A stretch of 13,045 nucleotides of DNA from positions 1 through 13,045 of the forward strand of contig JAQBBZ010000328.1 of the NCBI GenBank assembly GCA_032125735.1, in the 5' to 3' direction. Positions within the stretch are counted from its first letter, which is position 1. Each line of letters opens with the position of its first letter. Below, in pieces: positions 1-6,242 of this stretch. Made by a program: the position numbers and the translations under genes. This DNA comes from Labilibaculum sp032125735 (lineage in GTDB: Bacteria > Bacteroidota > Bacteroidia > Bacteroidales > Marinifilaceae). The notes beneath the pieces are model-generated. The model was not told the origin of the DNA. It did no database searches and saw only the letters and a list, made by a program, of their open reading frames with translations.

Positions 1-16
1 TATAATCTATATTATT

Positions 17-38
17 ACTGTGGTAACGCCCAGTTTTT
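17..38 (+). other. Small hairpin / inverted repeat before the porin gene
   Basis: ACTG at 17-20 and CAGT at 31-34 form an inverted repeat. With GG/CC inside it and one bulged T, this makes a six-pair hairpin, and a run of five T follows at 34-38. It could be a weak terminator of a gene to the left of the window, or an operator for the nitrite-reductase operon. The stem is short and I cannot decide between these. No FNR/CRP-type TTGAT-N4-ATCAA palindrome and no clear TAnnTTTG promoter element is visible in the 40-60 bases available. Confidence 0.25.
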
Positions 39-61
39 AAATGAAAATCTATCCTAAAATT

Positions 62-1321
62 ATGAAGAATCTATTTCGCCTGTTTTTAGTCCTGTTTCTA
101 GGATTAGTGCCTGTGATATCAATGGCACAGTTGACTTTCAAAGGAGAACTTCGTCCACGTACTGAGTATCGCCATGGGTTAAAATCATTATTTAATTCCA
201 CAGATGATGCTGCCTTTTTTACCTCTCAGCGAACACGTCTTAATTTAAACTACGATGACGCGAAATTTCGTGTGGGATTGTCAGTGCAAGATGTAAGAGT
301 TTGGGGTGATGTTGAGCAGTTAAACATGTCTGATAAAAATCAATTGACGCTTCATGAAGCTTGGGGTGAGATAATTTTTAATGAAAGTTTATCCCTGAAA
401 GTGGGTCGTCAGGAATTGGTTTATGATGATTCAAGAATTTTAGGCAATGTAGGTTGGGCGCAACAGGCCAGAAGTCACGATTTGGCTTTGTTTAAGTATA
501 AAACAGATGAAAAAGGTCAGTTCCACCTTGGTTTGGCAGTGAATAACGATGCTGAAACATTATCAAAACAATTGTACTTTACTAATTATAAGAACATGCA
601 GTTTGCATGGTACAATCGCAAGAGTGATCAGTTCGATTTCAGCTTGTTGTTTATGAATTTAAGTTTTCAACACAGTAAGGATGTAGATGGTAAAGTAGAT
701 CTTGTAAATAAGTATCAGCAAACTTTCGGTACAATCATGAATTATCGTCCGGGTAAAATTTCTTTTACAGGTTCATTGTATGGCCAGTCAGGTAAAGATT
801 GGAATGATAATGATCTAGGTGCGTATATGTTCAATCTTGGAATGAATTTCCCTATTGCTGCAGGATGGAAAGGGAATGTTGGTGTTGAAGTTCTTTCAGG
901 TAATGACTCAAATGCTACAGGAAAGAATAAAGCGTTTACTCCGTTATTCGGAACCAATCACAAATTTAACGGTCACATGGATTATTTCTATGTAGGAAAC
1001 CACGTTGGTAATGTAGGTCTTCAGGATATTTATGGGGGTGTAAACTATGGAAAAGACAAGTTCTCATTTGCTACTGCTGTTCACTTGTTCTCATCACAGG
1101 CTGATTTGTATAGTGGTGCAGAGAAGCAAGATAAATATTTAGGTACTGAGGTGGATCTTTCTGTTGGTTACAAATATTCCAGTAATGTAACGTTTCAGGC
1201 AGGTTACTCTCATCTATTTGCTACCGATTCAATGCAGGCATTAAAAGGTGGTGACAAAGATGAAACTCAGAACTGGGGATGGGTAATGATTGTTTTTACT
1301 CCTGATTTCTTGAAAAAATAA
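62..1321 (+). CDS. Outer-membrane beta-barrel porin, alginate-export (AlgE)-like family
   Basis: Predicted outer-membrane channel of about 419 residues. The first 23 residues from the ATG at 62 form a classical signal peptide: basic MKNLFR, a hydrophobic LFLVLFLGLVPVI core, and SMAQ at the likely cleavage site. An in-frame ATG at 41 adds seven residues and cannot be excluded. The mature part alternates short amphipathic strands with polar loops (e.g. FKGELRPRTEYRHG, TRLNLNYDDAKFRVGLSVQDVRVWG, LKVGRQELVYDDSRILGN) and ends in a strand, WGWVMIVFTPDFLKK. This fits the 'alginate export' porin family; family members are not restricted to alginate, so substrate is unknown. It lies 37 bases before nrfH on the same strand with no terminator between, so co-transcription with nrfHA is likely. 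A role in passage of nitrite or other small ions is inference from context. The family call rests on sequence feel, not a search. Confidence 0.8.
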   Translation: MKNLFRLFLVLFLGLVPVISMAQLTFKGELRPRTEYRHGLKSLFNSTDDAAFFTSQRTRLNLNYDDAKFRVGLSVQDVRVWGDVEQLNMSDKNQLTLHEAWGEIIFNESLSLKVGRQELVYDDSRILGNVGWAQQARSHDLALFKYKTDEKGQFHLGLAVNNDAETLSKQLYFTNYKNMQFAWYNRKSDQFDFSLLFMNLSFQHSKDVDGKVDLVNKYQQTFGTIMNYRPGKISFTGSLYGQSGKDWNDNDLGAYMFNLGMNFPIAAGWKGNVGVEVLSGNDSNATGKNKAFTPLFGTNHKFNGHMDYFYVGNHVGNVGLQDIYGGVNYGKDKFSFATAVHLFSSQADLYSGAEKQDKYLGTEVDLSVGYKYSSNVTFQAGYSHLFATDSMQALKGGDKDETQNWGWVMIVFTPDFLKK

Positions 1322-1358
1322 TGCCAAAAGCAAACCCTATATTTCTAAACTGTTGCTA

Positions 1359-1958
1359 ATGAAAAAACTATTTAAATTTCTAACACCACCTCCACAATGG
1401 AAACTTCCGGTTTTGGTGTCTCTGGGAATATTTGTCGGACTAGGCTTTTATGTACTCTACCTTTCAAAGGCAGCATCATACTTGTCCGACAATCCTGAGA
1501 CTTGCGTGAATTGTCATGTTATGGCTCCGCAATTTGCCACATACCAGCACAGTTCCCATCGCGAAGTAGCTACTTGTAACGATTGTCATGTTCCGCATAA
1601 CAATGTGTTTAACAAGTACTTCTTTAATGCCAAAGATGGCTTGCGGCATGCAAGTATGTTTGCCCTGCGAATGGAACCGGAAGTCATCTTTATTTTGGAG
1701 GAAGGCAAGAAGGTGGTTCACAACAATTGCATTCGTTGCCACAGTCAAACATTGACAGATCCAAAACTAGCCGCACAGGTGCCAAATCATGGACACAACA
1801 CACAAGATCGTGTATGTTGGGAATGTCACAGAGAGGTACCTCACGGACGGGTGAATAGCTTATCGAGCGTTCCGAACGCCAGAGTACCACTACCCGAAAG
1901 TCCGGTGCCCGATTGGTTGCAGGAATATATGAAAGAATCAAAATTAGAAAACAAATAA
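1359..1958 (+). CDS. nrfH: Cytochrome c nitrite reductase small subunit NrfH (tetraheme quinol dehydrogenase)
   Basis: Membrane-bound NapC/NirT-family cytochrome that oxidises menaquinol and passes electrons to NrfA. The 199-residue length is usual for NrfH. A single membrane helix (about residues 16-36) anchors a periplasmic domain with four CxxCH heme sites: CVNCH (49-53), CNDCH (73-77), CIRCH (124-128) and CWECH (153-157). The first site reads CVNCHVM; in NrfH of Desulfovibrio the Met in this CxxCHxM motif ligates heme 1, so that ligand appears kept here. I chose the ATG at 1359; a TTG at 1353 is in frame two codons upstream but offers nothing extra. It sits 19 bases before nrfA, in the standard nrfHA order. 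This is the electron-input type found in Wolinella and Desulfovibrio, as opposed to the enterobacterial NrfBCD route, and no nrfBCD genes are present. Confidence 0.97.
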   Translation: MKKLFKFLTPPPQWKLPVLVSLGIFVGLGFYVLYLSKAASYLSDNPETCVNCHVMAPQFATYQHSSHREVATCNDCHVPHNNVFNKYFFNAKDGLRHASMFALRMEPEVIFILEEGKKVVHNNCIRCHSQTLTDPKLAAQVPNHGHNTQDRVCWECHREVPHGRVNSLSSVPNARVPLPESPVPDWLQEYMKESKLENK

Positions 1959-1977
1959 AACCTAAATACTAAAGCAT

Positions 1978-3489
1978 ATGAAACCAATACAAGAATCTAT
2001 AGGCAAAAAACCAATGTTGGGATGGGTGATCTTCCTGGTAACATTGGTGGTTGTATTCCTGCTTGGATTGTTAGCTTCATCAATAATGGAACGTAGAGCA
2101 GAATCAGTATTTGCTTACACTCCTCAAGTAAAGCACGATCAGTGGGAGCCACGCAACGAAGTTTGGGGACAAAATTTCCCAAGAGAATTTGAAACCTATT
2201 ACGAAACAGAAGATACCACATTCCGCAGTAAATATAATGGTAGTGCAATGATTGACATGTTAGAAGTTGATCCAAGATTAGTTGTACTTTGGGCTGGATA
2301 TGGTTTTTCTAAAGACTATAACCAAGGTCGTGGTCATTATTATGCAATAGAGGATATTCAGAATACATTGCGTACCGGTGGGCCAAAAGATGAAAACGAC
2401 GGACCTATGCCGGCAACTTGCTGGACATGTAAATCACCCGATGTACCTCGCTTAATGAATGAAATTGGTGTTGCCGAATTCTACAAAGGGAAATGGGCAG
2501 GAAAAGGACACGAAATTGTAAATCCTATTGGGTGTGCAGATTGTCATGATGCTGAAACCATGAACTTAAGAATTTCCCGTCCTGCTTTGATCGAAGCATT
2601 CGAACGTCAGGGAAAAGATATAAACAAAGCAACTCATCAGGAAATGCGCTCTTTAGTATGTGCTCAGTGTCACGTTGAGTATTACTTCGATAAGAAGCGT
2701 ATAGAAGGTGTTCCTTACCTAACATTACCATGGGATAAAGGAACTAGTGTAGAGGCAATGGAAGAGTATTACGATGAAATTGAGTTTAGCGATTGGACTC
2801 ATTCATTGAGTAAAGCTCCAATGTTGAAAGCTCAGCATCCGGGATATGAAATTTATATGAAAGGGATTCACGCCGATCGTGGTGTTTCTTGTGCCGACTG
2901 TCATATGCCGTACAAATCAGAAGGTGGACAGAAATTTACTGATCACCACATTCAATCTCCATTGAATAACGTATCTAACTCTTGTCAGGTTTGTCACCGT
3001 GAAGAGACAGATAAGTTGATTCAGAATGTTTATACTCGTCAGGATCAGATTATCGAAAATCGCAATAAATTAGAAGAATTATTGGTGCGTGCTCACGTTG
3101 AAGCTGCAAAAGCCTGGGATTTGGGTGCTACTGAAGCGGAAATGAAGTCTGTACTGATGGATATTCGTCATGGACAATGGCGTTGGGATTATGCTGCTGC
3201 ATCTCATGGTGGATCATTCCATGCTCCAACAGAAATTGGACGTGTAATTTCAACAGGTATCGTTCGTGCTCAAGAGGCAAGAATTACATTGGCAAGAATT
3301 TTCGCTAAATACGGATTTAACGAAGAGCTTGCTTATCCAGATATCGCAACTAAAGCCAAAGCTCAAAAATTCATTGGGATTGATATTGATCAATTGAAAA
3401 TGGAAAAAGAAGAGTTCAAGAAAAATCTTCTTCCTGAGTGGGATAAAAAAGCGAAGGAGCGTGAAAGTACCTACCAAGTGAAAATGTAA
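1978..3489 (+). CDS. nrfA: Ammonia-forming cytochrome c nitrite reductase NrfA (pentaheme, EC 1.7.2.2)
   Basis: Catalytic subunit that reduces nitrite to ammonium with six electrons in the periplasm, supplied by NrfH. Five heme sites are visible: the diagnostic active-site CWTCK (148-152, Lys as heme ligand) and four CxxCH sites at 186-190, 228-232, 305-309 and 336-340. Active-site residues by comparison with characterised NrfA are all present: Arg118 in YNQGRGH, Tyr235 in CAQCHVEYYF, and His287 in MLKAQHPGYE. Calcium ligands are likely Glu234, Lys284 and Gln286. The 503-residue length is typical. The N-terminus has a strong hydrophobic helix (about 14-35) followed by charged MERRAES with no obvious cleavage site, so the protein may stay membrane-tethered beside NrfH. 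Start ATG at 1978 fits this layout. A hairpin terminator begins 22 bases after the stop codon. Confidence 0.98.
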   Translation: MKPIQESIGKKPMLGWVIFLVTLVVVFLLGLLASSIMERRAESVFAYTPQVKHDQWEPRNEVWGQNFPREFETYYETEDTTFRSKYNGSAMIDMLEVDPRLVVLWAGYGFSKDYNQGRGHYYAIEDIQNTLRTGGPKDENDGPMPATCWTCKSPDVPRLMNEIGVAEFYKGKWAGKGHEIVNPIGCADCHDAETMNLRISRPALIEAFERQGKDINKATHQEMRSLVCAQCHVEYYFDKKRIEGVPYLTLPWDKGTSVEAMEEYYDEIEFSDWTHSLSKAPMLKAQHPGYEIYMKGIHADRGVSCADCHMPYKSEGGQKFTDHHIQSPLNNVSNSCQVCHREETDKLIQNVYTRQDQIIENRNKLEELLVRAHVEAAKAWDLGATEAEMKSVLMDIRHGQWRWDYAAASHGGSFHAPTEIGRVISTGIVRAQEARITLARIFAKYGFNEELAYPDIATKAKAQKFIGIDIDQLKMEKEEFKKNLLPEWDKKAKERESTYQVKM

Positions 3490-3511
3490 TCTAAATAGAT
3501 CTTTTATGAAG

Positions 3512-3543
3512 TGTGCCACTCGATTCGGGTGGCATATTTTTTA
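3512..3543 (+). terminator. Intrinsic terminator after nrfA
   Basis: TGTGCCAC (3512-3519) pairs with GGTGGCATA-side bases (3528-3536), extended by CG/CG around a three-base ATT loop (3523-3525), giving about eleven pairs including two G-T wobbles. Six T follow at 3537-3542. It separates the porin-nrfHA transcript from resB-ccsA; partial read-through would still deliver the maturation genes at lower level. Confidence 0.85.
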
Positions 3544-3602
3544 TATTTAGAATCCGAATCCAATGAAGTATATAATAATTTCCTTAATCGGCCTAAATCA
3601 AT

Positions 3603-4859
3603 ATGACTAAAAATACAAAACCCTTATGGCAATCACCTTGGGGATATTCCGAGAGTTTTTTGTTGGCTTTTGGCTTGCTTCTTATCGGATTTGCTCTTGA
3701 ATATACTGCAGGTAGTGCATCTTTTGGTTCAATCGTATTTCCTCAAAATCTGATTCTTGGAACTGTGTATATTTTATTGATTGCTCTTGTTTATGTTCTG
3801 ACAAGGAAAAGATCAATATTTAAATTCCTTTCCGGGATTCCTGCTTCAATCGGGGCAATTGCCGGTTTAAGTATTTTGGTGGTGATTATGGGGATTACCC
3901 CTCAAATTCCTATGGAGAATAGGGGAATTGTGACAAGACTTGGTTTTAATAGATTGACAACTTCCATACCGTTTTTGATCATCAATTTTTATTTGCTCTT
4001 TGTTTTGGGAATGGTAGTTATTCGAAAACTATTTCCTTTAAAATGGAAAAATTGGGGATTTATATGCAGTCATCTTGGCTTGTGGATTACCGTTTTTGCT
4101 GCCGGTTTAGGCTCAGGAGATCTTCAGAGACTTCGCATGGATTTGAACGAAAATCAAATTGAAGGAAGGGCTTACGATGATAAAGGGAATTATTTGGACT
4201 TGCCATTCGCTATTAAACTGAACGATTTTAAAATTGAAGAATTTCATCCCAAATTAGCTGTTGTCGATAACACAACGGGAATGCTTTACGAAGCCACGAA
4301 GCCTTCCATGATTATGATAGAGGATGATTTAAACTGCAAACTTCACGATTGGGAAATTATTGTTGATGAGTTTTTTGTGAAATCGGGTCGGGCGGGAGAC
4401 AGGTATTATTCTATGGTTGATTTTGGTGCTGCTCCTGCAGCAAAGCTAAGGGTTATCTCACAAGCGAAGGATACCATTTCAGGCTGGATCAGTTGCGGCA
4501 GCTTTAATCGACCTCATGAGTCTTTAAAGATTGACGAACGGTTTTCGTTGCTGATGACTGTTCCGGAACCTAAAAAGTTTTCATCAGAAGTTAGCATTTA
4601 CACTCCCGATGGACAAAAACAAGAGCAAACTTTGGAAGTGAATAAATCATTTACGGTTAACGGCTGGAAAATATATCAATTAAGCTACGATGAGACGATG
4701 GGGATTTACTCCTCCAAAAGCATTGTGGAGGTGGTGAAAGATCCATGGCAAATATTTGTCTACATCGGTGTTTTTATGATGATGATTGGTGCGATATATA
4801 TGTTTTGGCGTGGCAATAAAGTGAAGAATGAGGAAACGCTTAAGGCTGTTTCAAATTAA
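3603..4859 (+). CDS. resB: Cytochrome c biogenesis protein ResB/CcsB (System II)
   Basis: One half of the System II cytochrome c synthase, which with CcsA moves heme across the membrane and attaches it to CxxCH (and, in dedicated forms, CxxCK) cysteines. The 418 residues show five N-terminal membrane helices (about 14-36, 48-66, 78-100, 119-142, 150-168), then a periplasmic domain of roughly 215 residues, then a last helix near 380-400. His157 in ICSHLGLW, at a helix in the N-terminal bundle, is a candidate heme-handling histidine. The segment DPWQIFVYIGVFMMM before and in the last helix is typical of the family. Shorter than proteobacterial fused CcsBA because CcsA is a separate gene 41 bases downstream. 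Location right after nrfHA parallels nrfI, the dedicated CcsBA-type protein of Wolinella. Whether this copy is NrfA-specific or the general synthase cannot be told from the window. Confidence 0.9.
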   Translation: MTKNTKPLWQSPWGYSESFLLAFGLLLIGFALEYTAGSASFGSIVFPQNLILGTVYILLIALVYVLTRKRSIFKFLSGIPASIGAIAGLSILVVIMGITPQIPMENRGIVTRLGFNRLTTSIPFLIINFYLLFVLGMVVIRKLFPLKWKNWGFICSHLGLWITVFAAGLGSGDLQRLRMDLNENQIEGRAYDDKGNYLDLPFAIKLNDFKIEEFHPKLAVVDNTTGMLYEATKPSMIMIEDDLNCKLHDWEIIVDEFFVKSGRAGDRYYSMVDFGAAPAAKLRVISQAKDTISGWISCGSFNRPHESLKIDERFSLLMTVPEPKKFSSEVSIYTPDGQKQEQTLEVNKSFTVNGWKIYQLSYDETMGIYSSKSIVEVVKDPWQIFVYIGVFMMMIGAIYMFWRGNKVKNEETLKAVSN

Positions 4860-4900
4860 AATGGATGAGTTTTTAAACCTGGTATTTAAAGTTTCGACTA

Positions 4901-5686
4901 ATGATATGGAATCATTTTTTATTGGCGGCAGGAGTTAGCGCAAGTACTTGGTTGCTGGCCGCTTTTATTCCCAAACGAGAACTAATTCGAAATGGATTGG
5001 TGCTGTTGGGAATTGCAAGCATGGCCATTTTTATTGGATTTTTATGGATTAGTTTGGAACGGCCTCCATTACGAACATTAGGGGAAACCCGTTTGTGGTA
5101 TGCCTTCTTTTTGCCCGTAATTGGCTTTGTAACCTATTGGCGCTGGCGCTACAACTGGATGTTGTATTACAGTCTGGCTTTGTCCTTGCTATTTCTTTTT
5201 ATCAATTACATGCATCCCGAAAATTTCTCGAAAACCTTAATGCCTGCATTGCAAAGCCCTTGGTTTGTGCCGCATGTAGTCGTCTATATTTTTGCCTATG
5301 CATTTTTGGCAGCATCTTCGTTGGTAGCCATTCGAGGTTTGTATCAGGAATACAAAGCACAGCTTCAGCCCAAAATTATGCTGATGGCGGATAATCTGGT
5401 GTACTTGGGTTTTGCTTTTCTAACGCTGGGATTGCTTTTCGGAGCTTTGTGGGCAAAAGAAGCCTGGGGACACTATTGGACATGGGATCCGAAAGAAACC
5501 TGGGCATTTATTACCTGGTTGGGCTATTTGGTCTATATTCATCGTCGATTCCAGATGCCGTCAAAATTTAAATCTTCTTTATGGATTCTTGCCTTGGCAT
5601 TCGTAGCACTGTTGATCTGCTGGTTTGGAGTGAACTACCTGCCATCAGCACAATTTAGTGTTCATACCTATAGTCAACAATCATAA
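4901..5686 (+). CDS. ccsA: Cytochrome c biogenesis protein CcsA (System II heme-handling subunit)
   Basis: Partner of ResB. A 261-residue integral membrane protein with about eight predicted helices and the tryptophan-rich heme-handling signature WGHYWTWDPKETW (189-201), which binds heme on the periplasmic side. Two flanking histidines expected to ligate the external heme are present: His125 in FVPHVVVY and His255 in QFSVHTY near the C-terminus. The start at ATG 4901 places the first helix immediately at the N-terminus. Another ATG at 4861 lies in a different frame and soon stops. Gene order resB-ccsA with a 41-base gap argues for one transcript. In Wolinella a dedicated CcsA-type protein (NrfI) is needed for the CxxCK heme of NrfA; a similar job here is inferred from the neighbours only. 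No clear terminator follows the gene. Confidence 0.93.
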   Translation: MIWNHFLLAAGVSASTWLLAAFIPKRELIRNGLVLLGIASMAIFIGFLWISLERPPLRTLGETRLWYAFFLPVIGFVTYWRWRYNWMLYYSLALSLLFLFINYMHPENFSKTLMPALQSPWFVPHVVVYIFAYAFLAASSLVAIRGLYQEYKAQLQPKIMLMADNLVYLGFAFLTLGLLFGALWAKEAWGHYWTWDPKETWAFITWLGYLVYIHRRFQMPSKFKSSLWILALAFVALLICWFGVNYLPSAQFSVHTYSQQS

Positions 5687-5919
5687 AAGGAAGTAGGTTA
5701 TTTGGTGTAATGTTTTTTTTAAGTTTATGTGTTGAAATAATTAGTAACAGCACATGTTTACTGAAATTGTACGCAAAGAAAGAAAAACGAAAGAGTTCGA
5801 AACTCCTATTAAAATCCCAATTGATAATTTTTTTACAATCACTTAAGTTAAAATGATATTTTCCACTAAAATGGTAGTCGTACCTATTTAATGACACCTT
5901 TTAAATTGGTATCAGGTAA
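5687..5919. other. A+T-rich non-coding stretch after ccsA
   Basis: No convincing gene on either strand. The sequence is A/T-rich with scattered homopolymer runs (eight T near 5712, seven T near 5829). Only very short hairpins can be drawn, such as GAGTT/AACTC at 5793-5805. No promoter consensus, tRNA or riboswitch could be recognised. Confidence 0.6.
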
Positions 5920-6083
5920 GGCTTGGAGGTTTACCCATGAGTCCGAAAAACAAAAAAATAGGCTTGGAGGTTTACCCACGAGTCCAAAAAACAAAAAGAT
6001 AGGCGTGGAGGTTTACCCACGAGTCCAAAAAACAAAAAGATAGGTTTGGAGGTTTACCCATGGCACCGCAAACAGAAAAATCT
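5920..6083. repeat. Four tandem copies of a 41-base repeat
   Basis: Units run 5920-5960, 5961-6001, 6002-6042 and 6043-6083, each exactly 41 bases with no spacer. Each begins GGCTTGGAGGTTTACCCA (C to G in unit 3, C to T in unit 4), followed by a CGAGTCCAAAAA-type segment and an A-rich tail ending AGATA. Units 2 and 3 are nearly identical. Unit 1 differs by a few bases. Unit 4 is diverged in its second half. Within a unit TTGGA and TCCAA (e.g. 5964-5968 and 5983-5987) can pair as a small stem around a 14-base loop. Because 41 is not a multiple of three and each unit carries a TAG, a coding role is unlikely. Function unknown; possible minisatellite/VNTR or a protein- or RNA-level signal. Confidence 0.93.
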
Positions 6084-6191
6084 TGCTAAATATAAAGTCA
6101 TGATCTTTCATAAACAGGATTTACAATCAAAAGGTCAAATAACACTAAGCGAAAACAGCACATCATACAATTAAGTCGTATTTAACTTACT

Positions 6192-6229
6192 AAAAAACGC
6201 CGTTTCAATTTGAAACGGCGTTTTTTTTA
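6192..6229. terminator. Bidirectional intrinsic terminator downstream of alaS
   Basis: AAAAAACGCCGTTTCAA (6192-6208) is the exact reverse complement of 6210-6226 with one base between; in RNA the real loop would be about five bases. The plus strand continues with T to 6228 and the minus strand reads out into six T. It terminates alaS, whose stop codon lies 14 bases away, and can also stop plus-strand transcripts crossing the repeat region. Confidence 0.95.
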
Positions 6230-6242
6230 TAATGATTTCTGC

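Noticed and set aside
1338..1345. TATATTTC, near-consensus -7 element between porin and nrfH
   Set aside because: One mismatch at the conserved G, and the start site would fall about seven bases before the nrfH ATG; read-through from the porin is a simpler explanation.
1476..1941. Two open frames on the minus strand within nrfH
   Set aside because: They are antisense shadows of a clearly real four-heme gene and have no plausible protein features.
4861..4938. Alternative ATG at 4861 as the ccsA start or a small gene
   Set aside because: It is out of frame with ccsA and reaches a stop after about 25 codons with no recognisable content.
5791..5808. tRNA T-arm-like sequence (GAG TTCGAAA CTC)
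   Set aside because: No anticodon or D arm can be folded upstream and no acceptor stem pairs; the match is short enough to be chance, so neither a tRNA nor an attachment site is claimed.
5655..5897. 80-residue open frame on the minus strand
   Set aside because: It overlaps the ccsA 3' end, is low-complexity from A/T-rich sequence and has no recognisable domain.
5937..6002. Mini-ORF of 21 codons with GGAGG (5925-5929) seven bases before its ATG, inside the tandem repeat
   Set aside because: The Shine-Dalgarno-like GGAGG is part of the repeat unit, genes here do not otherwise use one, and the 41-base period shifts frame from unit to unit, so no protein repeat is maintained.
5920..6083. CRISPR-like array
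   Set aside because: Units are contiguous with no unique spacers, and no cas gene is present.
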